A stretch of DNA of 64,000 nucleotides from Burkholderiales bacterium (lineage in GTDB: Bacteria > Pseudomonadota > Gammaproteobacteria > Burkholderiales > Burkholderiaceae_C). Every line of letters begins with the position of its first letter. Within the stretch, counting starts at the first letter, position 1. The translations under genes were made by a program, and so were the position numbers. The stretch lies in the NCBI GenBank assembly GCA_016223165.1, contig JACRPO010000001.1:248001-312000 (forward strand), read 5' to 3'. The notes under the pieces are model-generated. The model did not search any database, was not told the DNA's origin, and saw only the letters and a program-made list of their open reading frames with translations. Of the stretch, positions 1 through 8,636 are shown piece after piece.

Positions 1-284
1 TGGGCGCGACGCCGGGGCAGCTGACGCGCATGATCCTCTCCGAGGCGCGCGCTGTCGCCTTCACGAGCGCGCTGGGGGCGCTGCTGCTGTCGCTGCCGCT
101 GACGGCGTTGCTGGACGAGCGCGTGGGCAAGCTCGGCTTCGTGGCGCCGCTGCCGTTCGCGGTGTCACCGGCGGCCGCGCTCGGCTGGCTGCTCGGGGTG
201 CTGGCGCTGTCGTGGGTGGCGGGCTGGCTGCCGGCACGCGCGGCCGGCCGCGCCTCCATCGCCGTGGCAATGCAGGCGGTCTGA
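1..284 (+). CDS. FtsX-type ABC transporter permease, C-terminal fragment
   Basis: Only the last 93 or so residues are inside the window; the gene enters from the left in frame 3 and stops at 282-284. Two hydrophobic segments are visible, around LGALLLSLPLTALL and WLLGVLALSWVAGWLPA. They are followed by the PARAAGRASIAVAMQAV tail, which matches the usual C-terminus of MacB/FtsX-like permeases (PARxAAR...P..A). The family forms the membrane part of ABC systems for lipoprotein release, efflux or signalling. The substrate cannot be told from this fragment, and the cognate ATPase would be upstream, outside the window. Confidence 0.75.
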   Translation, partial: GATPGQLTRMILSEARAVAFTSALGALLLSLPLTALLDERVGKLGFVAPLPFAVSPAAALGWLLGVLALSWVAGWLPARAAGRASIAVAMQAV

Positions 285-368
285 AGCGCTGCGCGGTGTT
301 CGCGGCCGTCGCGGCTGCGGCGCCTGCAGGTCCTTGCGGCGAGGCCCTCGCGGCGTCCGCCTCGATGC

Positions 369-2612
369 CTAGGTTGCGCCGGCCTTCGACTTGCCCTTCG
401 GCTTCGCCGCCTTCGGCCCTGTCTCCGTTCTTGCCGTTCTCGCCTTTCTTGCCGCCTTTCCTGCCTTCGCACCCGGGTCGTGCCGGCGCAGCCAGTCGAA
501 GAACTCGCCATACCAGAGCCGGCTGTTGCGTGGCTTGAGGATCCAGTGGTTCTCGTCCGGGAACCACAGCAGCCGCGCCTCGACGCCGCGTGCCTTCAGC
601 GTGTTGTAGTAGGCGAGCCCCTGTGCGTCGGGCACGCGGTAGTCGAGCGCGCCGTGGATCACGAGCGTTGGCGTGCGCATGTGCTGCGCGAAGGCGTGCG
701 GGCTCTGCTTGCGCACCTGCGCCACGTCGTCCCAGTACCAGGCGCCGAGCTCCTTCGAGTGCCAGGCCCAGGCGTCGTCGGCGAACATGCCCACCCAGTC
801 GAAGCAGCCGGCATGGCAGACATAGGCGGCGTAGCGCCCGGCCGGCACGTGACCGTTCATCCACGCCGCCATGAAGCCGCCATAGCTGCCGCCGGTGGCG
901 AAGACACGTTTCGCGTCGGCCCAGGGCTGCGCGAGCAGCCAGTCGGTGGCGGCCTCGACGTCCTGCAGTTCCAGCTCGCCCCAGCGGTGCGTGATGCTGT
1001 CGAGGAAGGCGTGGCCGAAGCTCGAACTGCCGTGGTAGTTGACCATCGCGACCACGTAGCCTTGCGCTGCGAAGACCTGCGCATTCCAGCGGTAGTGCCA
1101 GGCGTCGCCGAAGGCGGTGTGCGGGCCGCCATGGATGAGGTGCAGGATCGGATAGCGCTTCTTCGCATCGAAGCCCGGCGGGTAGACGAGCCACAACTGC
1201 ACCGGGTCGCCCGCGGGTGTCGCTGGTGCGGCGGGTCCGGCACCTGGCTTCGCGCCCTTCGTCGTGTTCTTCTTCGCGCCGCCGGGCGCGGCGGTGGGGG
1301 TGGCCGTGGCGCCGGCGATCCATTGCTCCTCGACACGCCCGCCGGCCAGCTTGCCGAGCAGCGCATCGTTGAAGCTCTCCATGCGCCGCGCAGCCTGCCC
1401 GGGCAGGTGCGCCGCCAGCCGCTCGGGAAACGCGGCCGAGTTGGCCAGCGTCACCAGCGTGCCCGCGGCCTTGTCGAACGCGGTGACCCAGCCGCCTTCG
1501 ACGACGATCTCGGCGCGCTGCGGCGCGAGTTCGAATCGCCACAAGTGCCGGCGCCCACGCTGCTCGGTGGCGAAGAGCACGGCCTGGCCGTCGTCCTCCC
1601 ACACGAGCGGCGCGTGCACCTCGTGGTCCCACTCGCCGCTTCGCACCTGCCAGCGGCCACTCCCGCGCTCCCACACCGCCAGCTGCCCGGGCATCGTGTG
1701 CTTCAGCGCCTGGTGGATGGCGATGAAGGCGATGCGCTCGCCGTCCGGGCTGTAGCGCGGCGCGCCGAAGTCCCAGTCGTCGTCCTTCGCGATCACGCGC
1801 ACGCGGCCGCTCTTGAGCTCGAGCTCGGCCAGCGCGTAGCGGCCGTCCTGCTTCTTCACCGGCGCCGGGTCGAAGGCGAAGACGAGGCGCTTGCCGTCGG
1901 GCGAGATGTCGAAGCCGTTGGCATCGGGCTCGGCGCGCGTCAGCTCGTAGCTCGTGCCCTCGAAGAGGTCGCGCACCTTCGCGCCGCCGGCAGTGTCGGC
2001 ACCGCCCGCGTCACGGCCGAGCGTCATGAGGTGCAGGTGCGCGACGCGCCCCATCGGCAGCTGGTGGTCCCAGTGCCGGTACTGCGCCTCGCTGGTGGCG
2101 TAGCCGCTTTCCTTGCGCTCCTTCCACTCCTTCATGCGCGCCGCCTGCGCCTTCGCGCCCTTGAGCTCGGGCCAGACCCAGCTGACGAAGACCAGCGAGC
2201 GGCCGTCCGGGCACCAGCGGAAGTCCTCCACGCCGGTGGCGACGAGGCCGGCGCGCTGCGCCTCGCCGCCGTCGGGCGCGATGAGGTAGAGCTGCGCCTC
2301 CTCGTCCTTCTTGCCCTCCTGTTCGCCGGCGCCGACGCCGAGCTGCGGCCGTTTGGCCGTGAAGGCGATGCGGTCGCCGCGCGGGCTCCAGCGCGGGTGC
2401 GCATCCTTGTCGCCGCAGGCGGTGAGGCGCCGCGGCGCGCCGCCCAGCGTCGACATCAGCCACAGCGAGCTGGCGCCCTTGTTCTCCTGCATCGAGTAGC
2501 GCGTCAGCGAGGCCACCGCCTGCGCGCCGTCGGGCGCGAGGCTGGGTGCACCCAGGCGCTCGATCTGCCACAGGGTCTCGATGTCGATGGTCTTCTGTGT
2601 CTTGCCGGGCAT
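369..2612 (-). CDS. S9 family serine peptidase (acylaminoacyl-peptidase/prolyl oligopeptidase type)
   Basis: A 747-residue protein with an N-terminal WD40/TolB-like propeller (repeated SPDG and SPRGD motifs, about residues 20-400) and a C-terminal alpha/beta-hydrolase domain. The nucleophile is Ser576 in GGSYGG, the acid probably Asp657 in HGALDYRVP, and the histidine His689 in DENHW. All three are in the S9 order, so the enzyme should be an active cytoplasmic oligopeptidase; no signal peptide is seen. A longer reading frame runs to 2939, but homology begins at MPGKTQKTID, so the ATG at 2612 was chosen. A Lys/Ala-rich insert near residues 446-462 and a basic Ala/Lys/Arg/Thr tail after about residue 715 look like local low-complexity additions. 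It lies 32 bp downstream of the GNAT gene, so co-transcription is plausible. Confidence 0.9.
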   Translation of the reverse strand: MPGKTQKTIDIETLWQIERLGAPSLAPDGAQAVASLTRYSMQENKGASSLWLMSTLGGAPRRLTACGDKDAHPRWSPRGDRIAFTAKRPQLGVGAGEQEGKKDEEAQLYLIAPDGGEAQRAGLVATGVEDFRWCPDGRSLVFVSWVWPELKGAKAQAARMKEWKERKESGYATSEAQYRHWDHQLPMGRVAHLHLMTLGRDAGGADTAGGAKVRDLFEGTSYELTRAEPDANGFDISPDGKRLVFAFDPAPVKKQDGRYALAELELKSGRVRVIAKDDDWDFGAPRYSPDGERIAFIAIHQALKHTMPGQLAVWERGSGRWQVRSGEWDHEVHAPLVWEDDGQAVLFATEQRGRRHLWRFELAPQRAEIVVEGGWVTAFDKAAGTLVTLANSAAFPERLAAHLPGQAARRMESFNDALLGKLAGGRVEEQWIAGATATPTAAPGGAKKNTTKGAKPGAGPAAPATPAGDPVQLWLVYPPGFDAKKRYPILHLIHGGPHTAFGDAWHYRWNAQVFAAQGYVVAMVNYHGSSSFGHAFLDSITHRWGELELQDVEAATDWLLAQPWADAKRVFATGGSYGGFMAAWMNGHVPAGRYAAYVCHAGCFDWVGMFADDAWAWHSKELGAWYWDDVAQVRKQSPHAFAQHMRTPTLVIHGALDYRVPDAQGLAYYNTLKARGVEARLLWFPDENHWILKPRNSRLWYGEFFDWLRRHDPGAKAGKAARKARTARTETGPKAAKPKGKSKAGAT

Positions 2613-2644
2613 GGTCGTCGGAGGTGTCGGGCTCGACGCCGTGC

Positions 2645-3325
2645 TCAGCGCGGCCGCTCGAGTTGCCAGTCGAGATGCGTCTTCACCGCCGGCCACTCGG
2701 CGGCGGTGACGCTGTAGACGGCCGTGTCGCGCACGCTGCCGTTGGGCATCACCATGTGCGCGCGCAGGATGCCGTCGAGCTGCGCGCCCAGGCGCTCGAT
2801 GGCGCGGCGGCTCTGCGTGTTCAGGCGGTGCGTGCGGAACTCCACCGCGATGCAGCCGAGCGCCTCGAAGGCGTGGCCGAGCAGCAGCCGTTTGCATTGC
2901 GTGTTGAGCGCGGTGCGCTGCGTGGCCGCGGCATACCACGTGCTGCCGATCTCGACGCGCTTGTGCACGGCGTCGATGTTCATGTAGGTGGTCATGCCGA
3001 CGATGCGGCCGCCGTCCCCGCCGTCCCCGCCGTCCCCGCCGTCCCCGCCGTCCCCGTCACCCGAACCCCCCGAACCCCCCGAACCCCCCGAACCCCCCGG
3101 GCGGCCGTCGAACACCGTGAACGGCAGCATCGAGCCCTTGGCCTGCAGGCCGAGCCGGCGCTCGATCTCCCGGGCCATGCCCTCGGGCGAAGGCACCGTC
3201 GTGTACCAAAGGCGCCAGAGCTCGCCGTCGCGCGCAGCCTCGCACAGTCCGTCGTGGTGGGAGGCGTCCAGCGGCCGCAGCTCGGCGTGCGGCCCCTTCA
3301 GCGTCACCGGGTCAGGCCAACCCAT
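2645..3325 (-). CDS. GNAT family N-acetyltransferase with Gly/Asp-rich insert
   Basis: A 226-residue protein of the RimJ/RimL-like GNAT group: an N-terminal LRPL strand, a PFTVFD strand, a GMTTYMNID strand and the acetyl-CoA pyrophosphate-binding region around TQRTALNTQCKRLLLGHAFE. The substrate is unknown; the family acetylates amino groups of proteins, peptides or small molecules. The start codon overlaps the stop of the MoxR gene by one base (TGATG), so translation is probably coupled. Two perfect 9-bp tandem arrays encode a run of GGS and then GGD triplets, about 30 residues, placed in the hairpin loop between the PFTVFD and RIVGMT strands. Removing the insert gives a normal-length domain, so it probably forms a flexible surface loop rather than destroying the fold. 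Confidence 0.85.
   Translation of the reverse strand: MGWPDPVTLKGPHAELRPLDASHHDGLCEAARDGELWRLWYTTVPSPEGMAREIERRLGLQAKGSMLPFTVFDGRPGGSGGSGGSGGSGDGDGGDGGDGGDGGDGGRIVGMTTYMNIDAVHKRVEIGSTWYAAATQRTALNTQCKRLLLGHAFEALGCIAVEFRTHRLNTQSRRAIERLGAQLDGILRAHMVMPNGSVRDTAVYSVTAAEWPAVKTHLDWQLERPR
3011..3096. repeat. Two adjacent in-frame 9-bp tandem arrays inside the GNAT gene
   Basis: Five perfect copies of GCCGTCCCC occupy 3011-3055. After a 5-bp gap, four perfect copies of CCGAACCCC occupy 3061-3096. On the coding (minus) strand they read as (GGD)n and (GGS)n. Perfect identity at every position implies recent expansion by slippage. Confidence 0.95.
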
Positions 3326-4179
3326 CAGCGGTTGTGCCTCTGCATGAAGACGAGCTTCTCGAACAGCGTCACGTCCTGTTCGTTCTTCAGCAGAGCGCCG
3401 ACGAGCGGCGGCACGCTCACCTTCTCGTCCTTGCTCTGCAGCACCTCGGGCGGGATGTCCTCGGCCACGAGCAGCTTCAGCCAGTCGAGCAGCTCGCTCG
3501 TGCTCGGCTTCTTCTTCAAGCCGGGCAGGTTGCGCACGTCGTAGAAGGTCTTCAGCGCCGCGCCGAGCAGTTCCTTCTTCAGGCCGGGGAAGTGCACGTC
3601 GACGATGGTCTTCATCGTGTCGGCGTCGGGGAACTTGATGTAGTGGAAGAAGCAGCGGCGCAGGAAGGCGTCGGGCAGCTCCTTCTCGTTGTTGCTGGTG
3701 ATGAAGACGACCGGCCGGTGCTTCGCCTTCACGAGCTCGCGCGTCTCGTAGACGTAGAACTCCATGCGGTCGAGTTCGCGCAGCAGGTCGTTCGGGAACT
3801 CGATGTCGGCCTTGTCGATCTCGTCGATCAGCAGCGCCACCGGCTGCTCGGCCGTGAAGGCCTGCCACAGCACGCCCTTGACGATGTAGTTGTGGATGTC
3901 CTTGACCTTGGCCGAGTCGACGACGTCGGCGAGCTGGCTGTCGCGCAACCGGCTGACCGCGTCGTACTCGTACAGGCCCTGCTGCGCCTTGGTGGTGCTC
4001 TTGACGTGCCATTGCAGCAGCGGCATGCCGATGGCCGTGGCCACTTCTTCTGCGAGCATCGTCTTGCCGGTACCGGGCTCGCCCTTGACGAGCAGTGGCC
4101 GCTTCAGCGTGATGGCGGCGTTGACCGCCAGCTTCAGGTCCTGCGTGGCGACGTAGGTGTCGGTGCCGTGGAATTTCAT
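3325..4179 (-). CDS. MoxR-family AAA+ ATPase
   Basis: A 284-residue AAA+ ATPase with Walker A GEPGTGKT at residues 33-40, Walker B LLIDEIDKAD around 116-125, sensor 1 in FITSNN, and the arginine-finger region LRRCFFHYIKFPD. MoxR proteins act as chaperones that insert cofactors or activate partners carrying a von Willebrand A domain. The usual VWA (CoxE-like) partner is not next to this gene; a GNAT gene follows instead with a 1-bp overlap. The start at 4179 (MKFHGTDTYVATQDL) matches the conserved N-terminus; the longer frame upstream runs through the cytochrome promoter and was rejected. The gene is divergent from the cytochrome c gene. Confidence 0.93.
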   Translation of the reverse strand: MKFHGTDTYVATQDLKLAVNAAITLKRPLLVKGEPGTGKTMLAEEVATAIGMPLLQWHVKSTTKAQQGLYEYDAVSRLRDSQLADVVDSAKVKDIHNYIVKGVLWQAFTAEQPVALLIDEIDKADIEFPNDLLRELDRMEFYVYETRELVKAKHRPVVFITSNNEKELPDAFLRRCFFHYIKFPDADTMKTIVDVHFPGLKKELLGAALKTFYDVRNLPGLKKKPSTSELLDWLKLLVAEDIPPEVLQSKDEKVSVPPLVGALLKNEQDVTLFEKLVFMQRHNR

Positions 4180-4256
4180 GCGCGAGGGGGATTGCCGTCG
4201 TGGCGCGCGCCGTTCAACCGCGCTGCGCACCGAGGTGCAGAGGGTCCGGGAGGGGG

Positions 4257-4284
4257 TCGAGCCAGTATAAGCGGCCCCTATAAT
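4257..4284 (+). promoter_or_regulatory. Sigma-70-type promoter of the cytochrome c gene
   Basis: A perfect -10 box TATAAT sits at 4279-4284, 43 bp before the ATG of the cytochrome gene. Sixteen bases upstream is a weak -35 match, TCGAGC at 4257-4262. AT-rich sequence is rare in this region, which makes the -10 stand out. The -35 assignment is uncertain. Confidence 0.6.
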
Positions 4285-4327
4285 CGCCGCGCCTCGAAGA
4301 AGGCATCTCTTCAAAGAACCTCCCACG

Positions 4328-5008
4328 ATGAACAAAGCCCGCAAGCCGCTCAAGCTCCTCCTGGCCGTGCCCATGTTGTGGGTGAGCGCCTTCACCTTCA
4401 GCGCATCGCCCGCCCTGGCGCAGGACGCCGCCGCCGGCGAGAAGAAGGCCTCGATGTGCATCGGCTGCCACGGCATCCCGCGCTACCAGGCGAGCTTCCC
4501 CGAGGTCTACAAGGTGCCGCTCATCTCGGGCCAGGGCGCCAAGTACGTCGCCACTGCGCTGGCCGCCTACAAGCGCGGCGAGCGCAAGCACCCGACGATG
4601 CGTGCCATCGCCGCCTCGTTGTCCGACCAGGACATGGCCGACCTCAGTGCCTTCTACGAGAAGCACGGCGCCTCGTCGGTGAAGACGGTGGCCGACGCCG
4701 CCCCCGCAGCGCCGCCCGCCGACGTGGCCGCGCTGCTGACCAAGGGTGCCTGCGCTTCGTGCCATGGCGCCAACTTCAACAAGCCGATCGACGGCGCCTA
4801 TCCGAAGATCGCCGGCCAGTACAACGACTACCTGTTCGCCGCGCTGCGCGCCTACGGCACCGACGGCAACCCGAACGTCGGCCGCACGAACCCGGTGATG
4901 GGCGCCCAGGTCAGGCAGTTCAAGCGCGCCGAGTTGAAGGCGATGGCGGACTACCTGTCGACGCTGGCCGGCGACATGCACACGGTGCCGCTCAACCGGT
5001 TCCGCTGA
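4328..5008 (+). CDS. Diheme cytochrome c4-type periplasmic protein
   Basis: A 226-residue exported protein with a Sec signal peptide (basic MNKARKPLK, hydrophobic LLLAVPMLWVSAFTF, cleavage near SPALAQD). It carries two c-type heme sites, CIGCH at residues 44-48 and CASCH at 142-146, each followed by a Met-containing segment that may give the sixth ligand (TMRAIAASL and NPVMGAQV). The two-domain layout and length match cytochromes c4, which carry electrons from the bc1 complex to terminal oxidases in proteobacteria. It has its own promoter with TATAAT, stands alone, and is followed by a complex inverted-repeat region that could help end transcription. Confidence 0.92.
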   Translation: MNKARKPLKLLLAVPMLWVSAFTFSASPALAQDAAAGEKKASMCIGCHGIPRYQASFPEVYKVPLISGQGAKYVATALAAYKRGERKHPTMRAIAASLSDQDMADLSAFYEKHGASSVKTVADAAPAAPPADVAALLTKGACASCHGANFNKPIDGAYPKIAGQYNDYLFAALRAYGTDGNPNVGRTNPVMGAQVRQFKRAELKAMADYLSTLAGDMHTVPLNRFR

Positions 5009-5093
5009 GACCGCCTCGCCCTCGATCGAACGCGGGCTGGGGGGCGGATCGTCACGGTGCACCGCGGCGTGCGGCGTGCGGCGTGCGGTGGCG

Positions 5094-5387
5094 GGATCGG
5101 GCCGACGGGGCACCCTGCGCTGCTCGTGTCCTCTTCCGGCGGCCCGGCTCGCAAGCTCGCAGGGCCCCCGAATGCCCCCTTTACCTCGCTGCGCAGGGCG
5201 CCCCATCGGCCCGATCCGGCACTAGCGGTGGCACGCCCTCGTCGCATGCAAACGCCGGTGCCCGCCGAGGACGCTGGGTGGTCGGCTCAACGAGGTAAAG
5301 GGGGCATTCGGGCGCCCCGCGAGCTTGCGAGCCGGGCGGCCGAAAGAGGACACGAGTAGAGCCGACCACCCGGCGGCCTCGGCGCGC
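5094..5387. repeat. Paired hairpin repeats sharing an inverted 71-bp core
   Basis: Two hairpins lie side by side. The first has 30-bp arms at 5094-5123 and 5188-5217 (27 of 30 matching). The second has 29-bp arms at 5260-5288 and 5359-5387 (26 of 29). The stems differ, but their loops carry the same core in opposite orientation: 5120-5190 against the reverse complement of 5289-5359, 65 of 71 bases identical. Nothing else was seen in the 5009-5419 gap. No gene lies here. The pattern looks like an inserted repeat family rather than a simple terminator. Confidence 0.85.
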
Positions 5388-5419
5388 CACAACCTCGGCA
5401 CGCCCTCGATGGATCGGCT

Positions 5420-6313
5420 TCACGCCTTCTCGTAGCGCGGCCACTTCAGCAAGCCGATCGTCAACGCCGTCCCGAGCAGGATGACCGCCGCGCCGGCCAG
5501 CATGTCCACGGCCGGGCGCTCGCCAAGCACCGCCCAGCCCCAGGCCATCGCGAAGGCCGGGATGAGGAAGGTCACGGTCATGGCGTTCGTCGCTCCCGTG
5601 TGCGCGATGAGCCGGAAATAGAGGATGTAGGCGAGCCCCGTGCACAGCAGGGCCAGTGCCGCGGCGCCGGCCCAGGCGGCCGCGCTCGGCGCCTGCGCGG
5701 GCCAGGCCCACCACGCGGGCAGCGCGAGCACGAGGGCGGCACTGAGCTGGCTGCCGGCCGCGGTGGCCATCGGCGGCACGCCGGCCAGCCGGCGGCGCGA
5801 GTAGTTCGCGGCGATGCCGTACAGCACGGTGGCGGCGACGCAGGCGGCGATGCCGATCGCCGGCGTGATGCCGGCCAGTCCCTCCTTGACGCTGGCACGG
5901 CTCCACGCGAGCCCGATGGCACCGGCGAGCCCGATGGCCAGGCCCAGGGCGCGCGTGGCGGCGGGCCGCTCGCCGAGCCACCACCAGGCGATGAGCGCCG
6001 TCCAGATGGGCGCCGTCGCGTTGAACACGCCCATCATGCCGGCGCTGAGCACGTAGGCCGCGATCGCGAAGCACAGGAAGGGCAGTGCGGAGTTGACGAT
6101 GCCCACGAGCGCGATCGGCTGCCAGTGCGCGCGCAGCGCCGGCCATTGCCCCTGCACCGCGAGGATGGGCAGCAGCAGCGCCGCCGCCCCGGCGACGCGC
6201 ACGAAGACGAGAGCGAACGGCCCGAACTCCACCGCGCCCATGCGCATGAAGAGGAACGAGGCGCCCCACAGCGCCCCCAGCAGCAAGAGCTCGGCGAGGT
6301 CGCGTCGCTTCAT
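5420..6313 (-). CDS. EamA-type (DMT superfamily) transporter
   Basis: A 297-residue protein with about ten predicted membrane helices in two repeated EamA halves. The signature [12 protein letters not shown] is at the start of the first half and [23 protein letters not shown] at the end of the second. The family exports amino acids or other small metabolites at the inner membrane; the substrate cannot be predicted. Its ATG overlaps the stop of the ogt-like gene by 4 bp (ATGA), so it is the last cistron of the Ada-AlkA/Ogt operon. That hints at a role in stress or metabolite efflux, but transport genes are often carried along by chance. Confidence 0.9.
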   Translation of the reverse strand: MKRRDLAELLLLGALWGASFLFMRMGAVEFGPFALVFVRVAGAAALLLPILAVQGQWPALRAHWQPIALVGIVNSALPFLCFAIAAYVLSAGMMGVFNATAPIWTALIAWWWLGERPAATRALGLAIGLAGAIGLAWSRASVKEGLAGITPAIGIAACVAATVLYGIAANYSRRRLAGVPPMATAAGSQLSAALVLALPAWWAWPAQAPSAAAWAGAAALALLCTGLAYILYFRLIAHTGATNAMTVTFLIPAFAMAWGWAVLGERPAVDMLAGAAVILLGTALTIGLLKWPRYEKA

Positions 6314-6861
6314 GCGGCAGCGGCCATCGGGTGACCGGCCGGTTCTGCCACTTCGTCGCGCGCGCCTTCGAGTTCGAGCAGCGCGCGCTTGCGCGGCAGC
6401 CCGCCGGCGTAGCCGGTGAGCGAGCCGTCCTGGCCGAGCACGCGATGGCAGGGCACGATGATCGAGATCGGGTTGCGACCGACCGCCGCGCCGACGGCAC
6501 GCGCCGCCTGCGGATGGCCGAGCCGGCGCGCCAGCTCGCCGTAGCACGAGCGCCCGCCGCTGCCGATGCGAAGCAGCAGCTGCCACACGCCGCGCTGGAA
6601 CTCGGTGCCTTGCGGGTCGAGCGCGACGGCAAAGCCGCGCCGGCGCGCGGCGGCGCTCGCAAACCAGGCCGCCAGTTCGCGCCGCGCCTGCGCGATGAAG
6701 GGGTCGTGCGCGTCCATCGGCACGGCCAGCGGCCCCGGGTGATGCCTCTGGCCGTCGAACCACAACCCGGCCAGCCCGCGCGCCGTGGCGGCTGCCGTCA
6801 TGGGCCCGAGGGGGGTTTGAATACGGGCCTGCGCCCGCACTACTGAATCGAGCTTCGTCAT
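6310..6861 (-). CDS. ogt: Methylated-DNA--[protein]-cysteine S-methyltransferase
   Basis: A 183-residue O6-alkylguanine-DNA alkyltransferase. The active-site motif IIVPCHRV carries the acceptor Cys138, followed by the [20 protein letters not shown] segment typical of Ogt/Ada-[13 protein letters not shown] and [12 protein letters not shown] form the helix-turn-helix DNA-binding region. It repairs O6-methylguanine and O4-methylthymine by irreversible transfer of the alkyl group to itself. It sits between the Ada-AlkA fusion (4-bp ATGA overlap upstream) and EamA (4-bp overlap downstream), so it is translated with the regulator that senses methylation damage. Confidence 0.95.
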   Translation of the reverse strand: MTKLDSVVRAQARIQTPLGPMTAAATARGLAGLWFDGQRHHPGPLAVPMDAHDPFIAQARRELAAWFASAAARRRGFAVALDPQGTEFQRGVWQLLLRIGSGGRSCYGELARRLGHPQAARAVGAAVGRNPISIIVPCHRVLGQDGSLTGYAGGLPRKRALLELEGARDEVAEPAGHPMAAAA

Positions 6862-8546
6862 CCTGTGTTCTCCAGTGATCGCCACAGTTTCATCACCGCA
6901 TAACCGCGCCACGGCCGCCAGGCCTGCGAGGCGGCCTCGGCAGCCTTCGCATCGCGGCCACCGAACAGCGGCACCAGTGCGTCGAGCACGCCGATGTCGG
7001 TGGCCGGAAAGGCATCGGGCCAGCCGAGCGCGCGCAGCGCGATCAGCTGCACCGTCCACTCGCCGAAGCCGGGCAGGGCGCGCAGCTGCGCCAGCGTGTC
7101 CTGCAGCGGTGCCGTCGATTCGAGCTGGATGCGCCCGGCCGCCACCTCGGTGGCCAGGGCCTGCAGCGCGCGCACGCGCTGGCGCACGATGCCCAGCTTG
7201 CCGACCACCTCGGGGTCGGCGCGCGCGAGCACGGCCGCCGTCGGGAACAGCCGTTCCAGGCCCGGCACCGGCGTGCTCACCGGTTCGCCCAGTGCCGCCG
7301 CCAGGCGCATGGTGAGCGTGCGCGCCGCCGCCACCGTGACCTGCTGGCCCATGACGACGCGCACGGCGGCCTCGAAGCCGCACACGGCCCCGGGCACGCG
7401 CACGCCTTCGATCGCCAGGCCGGGCACGCCGGCCAGTACGGGGTCGATGAGCGCCGGATCGGCATCGAGATCGAGACCATGGCGCAGGCGCTGCAGCACT
7501 GCACCGAGCACCGGCAGCAGGCTTTCGGCCACCTGCACCTCGACCTCGTGGCGCTCGGGCAGGAAGCGCGCGACCCACCAGCCGGCGAGGCGCCGGCCGC
7601 CATGGGTCCAGCCCATCGTGCTGGCGACACGCAGGTTCGCCTCGTCGACGGCCTCGAGCCCCGGCAGCGCTCGCCGGGCCATGAAGCGCAGCACGCCGGC
7701 CACGTCGTAGGGCGGGCGGTAGGCGAGGCGCACCGTCGCCGCATGCGGGCCGGCCGCGCCATTGCGGCGGGCCCGTGCGCGCGACGGAGACGCCGCCGCC
7801 ACCGCTGTCGATTCGTCGGGCGCATCCGCCGTGGGTGCCGTGGGTGCCGTGCGTACGGTGCGTGCCGCGCGTGCTGCATGCACCGCATTCGGCCCTTGCG
7901 TCGCCTCCTGATCGCGCTCGCGGCGGATCGAACTCGGGCTCAGCCGGTAGCGCTCGGCGAATGCGGCGTTGAAGCGGCGCACGCTCGCAAAGCCGCTTGC
8001 CAGCGCCACCTGCGTCACCGGCAGCTCGGTGTCGGTGAGCAGCTGCTTGGCGTGCAGCAGCCGCTGCGTGGTCACGAAGTCCACCGGCGACACGCCATGC
8101 TCGGCGGCGAAGATGCGGCGCAGGTGGCGGTCGGTCACGCCCAGGCGTGCCGCCAGTGCGGGCAGGCGCAGGTCGCGGCCCTCGAGCACGGCCTGCAGCA
8201 ACGAGCGCGCCGCCGCCTGCGCCAGCGTGCGCGACGAGTCGACGAACGACAGGCCCGGCGCCAGCTCGGGCCGGCAACGCAGGCACGGCCGGAAGCCGGC
8301 GTGTTCGGCGCTCGCCGCATTGCCGAAGAAGCGGCAGTTGCGCAGCAGCGGCGTGCGCACGCGGCACACCGGCCGGCAATAGATGCCGGTGCTCGTGACG
8401 CCGACGAAGAATCGGCCGTCGAAGCGCGCGTCGCGGGCCTTCACCGCCGCGTAGAAGCCCGCGTCCGCGTCGCGGGCCGAGGCGAGCGCAGCGGCCGCGG
8501 CGGCGGTTTCCCTGACGGAAGCAACGGTGATGCGGGCACGAGGCAT
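6858..8546 (-). CDS. alkA: Ada N-terminal/AraC regulator fused to AlkA 3-methyladenine DNA glycosylase
   Basis: A 562-residue fusion. Residues about 28-95 form the Ada zinc domain with Cys57, Cys61, Cys88 and Cys91 in the E. coli Ada spacing; Cys57 corresponds to the phosphotriester acceptor Cys38. An AraC helix-turn-helix pair follows (about 105-205, ending [14 protein letters not shown]). After a low-complexity linker (about 215-260), the AlkA domain starts at RLAYRPPYD. It has the helix-hairpin-helix [18 protein letters not shown] and the catalytic aspartate in PATDIGV. The protein should both sense methylation and excise alkylated bases. It leads the operon with ogt and eamA. The linker contains 9-bp repeats at the DNA level. 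Ada-AlkA fusions are known, so the architecture is not new. Confidence 0.95.
   Translation of the reverse strand: MPRARITVASVRETAAAAAALASARDADAGFYAAVKARDARFDGRFFVGVTSTGIYCRPVCRVRTPLLRNCRFFGNAASAEHAGFRPCLRCRPELAPGLSFVDSSRTLAQAAARSLLQAVLEGRDLRLPALAARLGVTDRHLRRIFAAEHGVSPVDFVTTQRLLHAKQLLTDTELPVTQVALASGFASVRRFNAAFAERYRLSPSSIRRERDQEATQGPNAVHAARAARTVRTAPTAPTADAPDESTAVAAASPSRARARRNGAAGPHAATVRLAYRPPYDVAGVLRFMARRALPGLEAVDEANLRVASTMGWTHGGRRLAGWWVARFLPERHEVEVQVAESLLPVLGAVLQRLRHGLDLDADPALIDPVLAGVPGLAIEGVRVPGAVCGFEAAVRVVMGQQVTVAAARTLTMRLAAALGEPVSTPVPGLERLFPTAAVLARADPEVVGKLGIVRQRVRALQALATEVAAGRIQLESTAPLQDTLAQLRALPGFGEWTVQLIALRALGWPDAFPATDIGVLDALVPLFGGRDAKAAEAASQAWRPWRGYAVMKLWRSLENTG
7831..7884. repeat. Imperfect 9-bp tandem repeat in the Ada-AlkA linker
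   Basis: About six degenerate 9-bp units beginning GTGGGTGCC GTGGGTGCC lie exactly between the AraC and AlkA domains. They encode an Ala/Thr/Arg-rich linker ([13 protein letters not shown]). The first two units are identical; the others have diverged. Confidence 0.8.
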
Positions 8547-8636
8547 GGCTGCATGATAGGAGTCGCTCTTGCGCCGACTCGCCGTTTTCGGACCTGTGGT
8601 CCGGTGCCCCGGCCACGCGGCCTTCGCCGTGCGGTC

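Noticed and set aside
2613..2939. N-terminal extension of the S9 peptidase to position 2939
   Set aside because: It would overlap the GNAT gene in another frame, and its translation is Arg/His-rich without homology. The ATG at 2612 fits the family start.
5094..5387. Integron attC sites or a phage attachment site
   Set aside because: No integrase, cassette genes or tRNA nearby, and the arm lengths do not show attC core sites.
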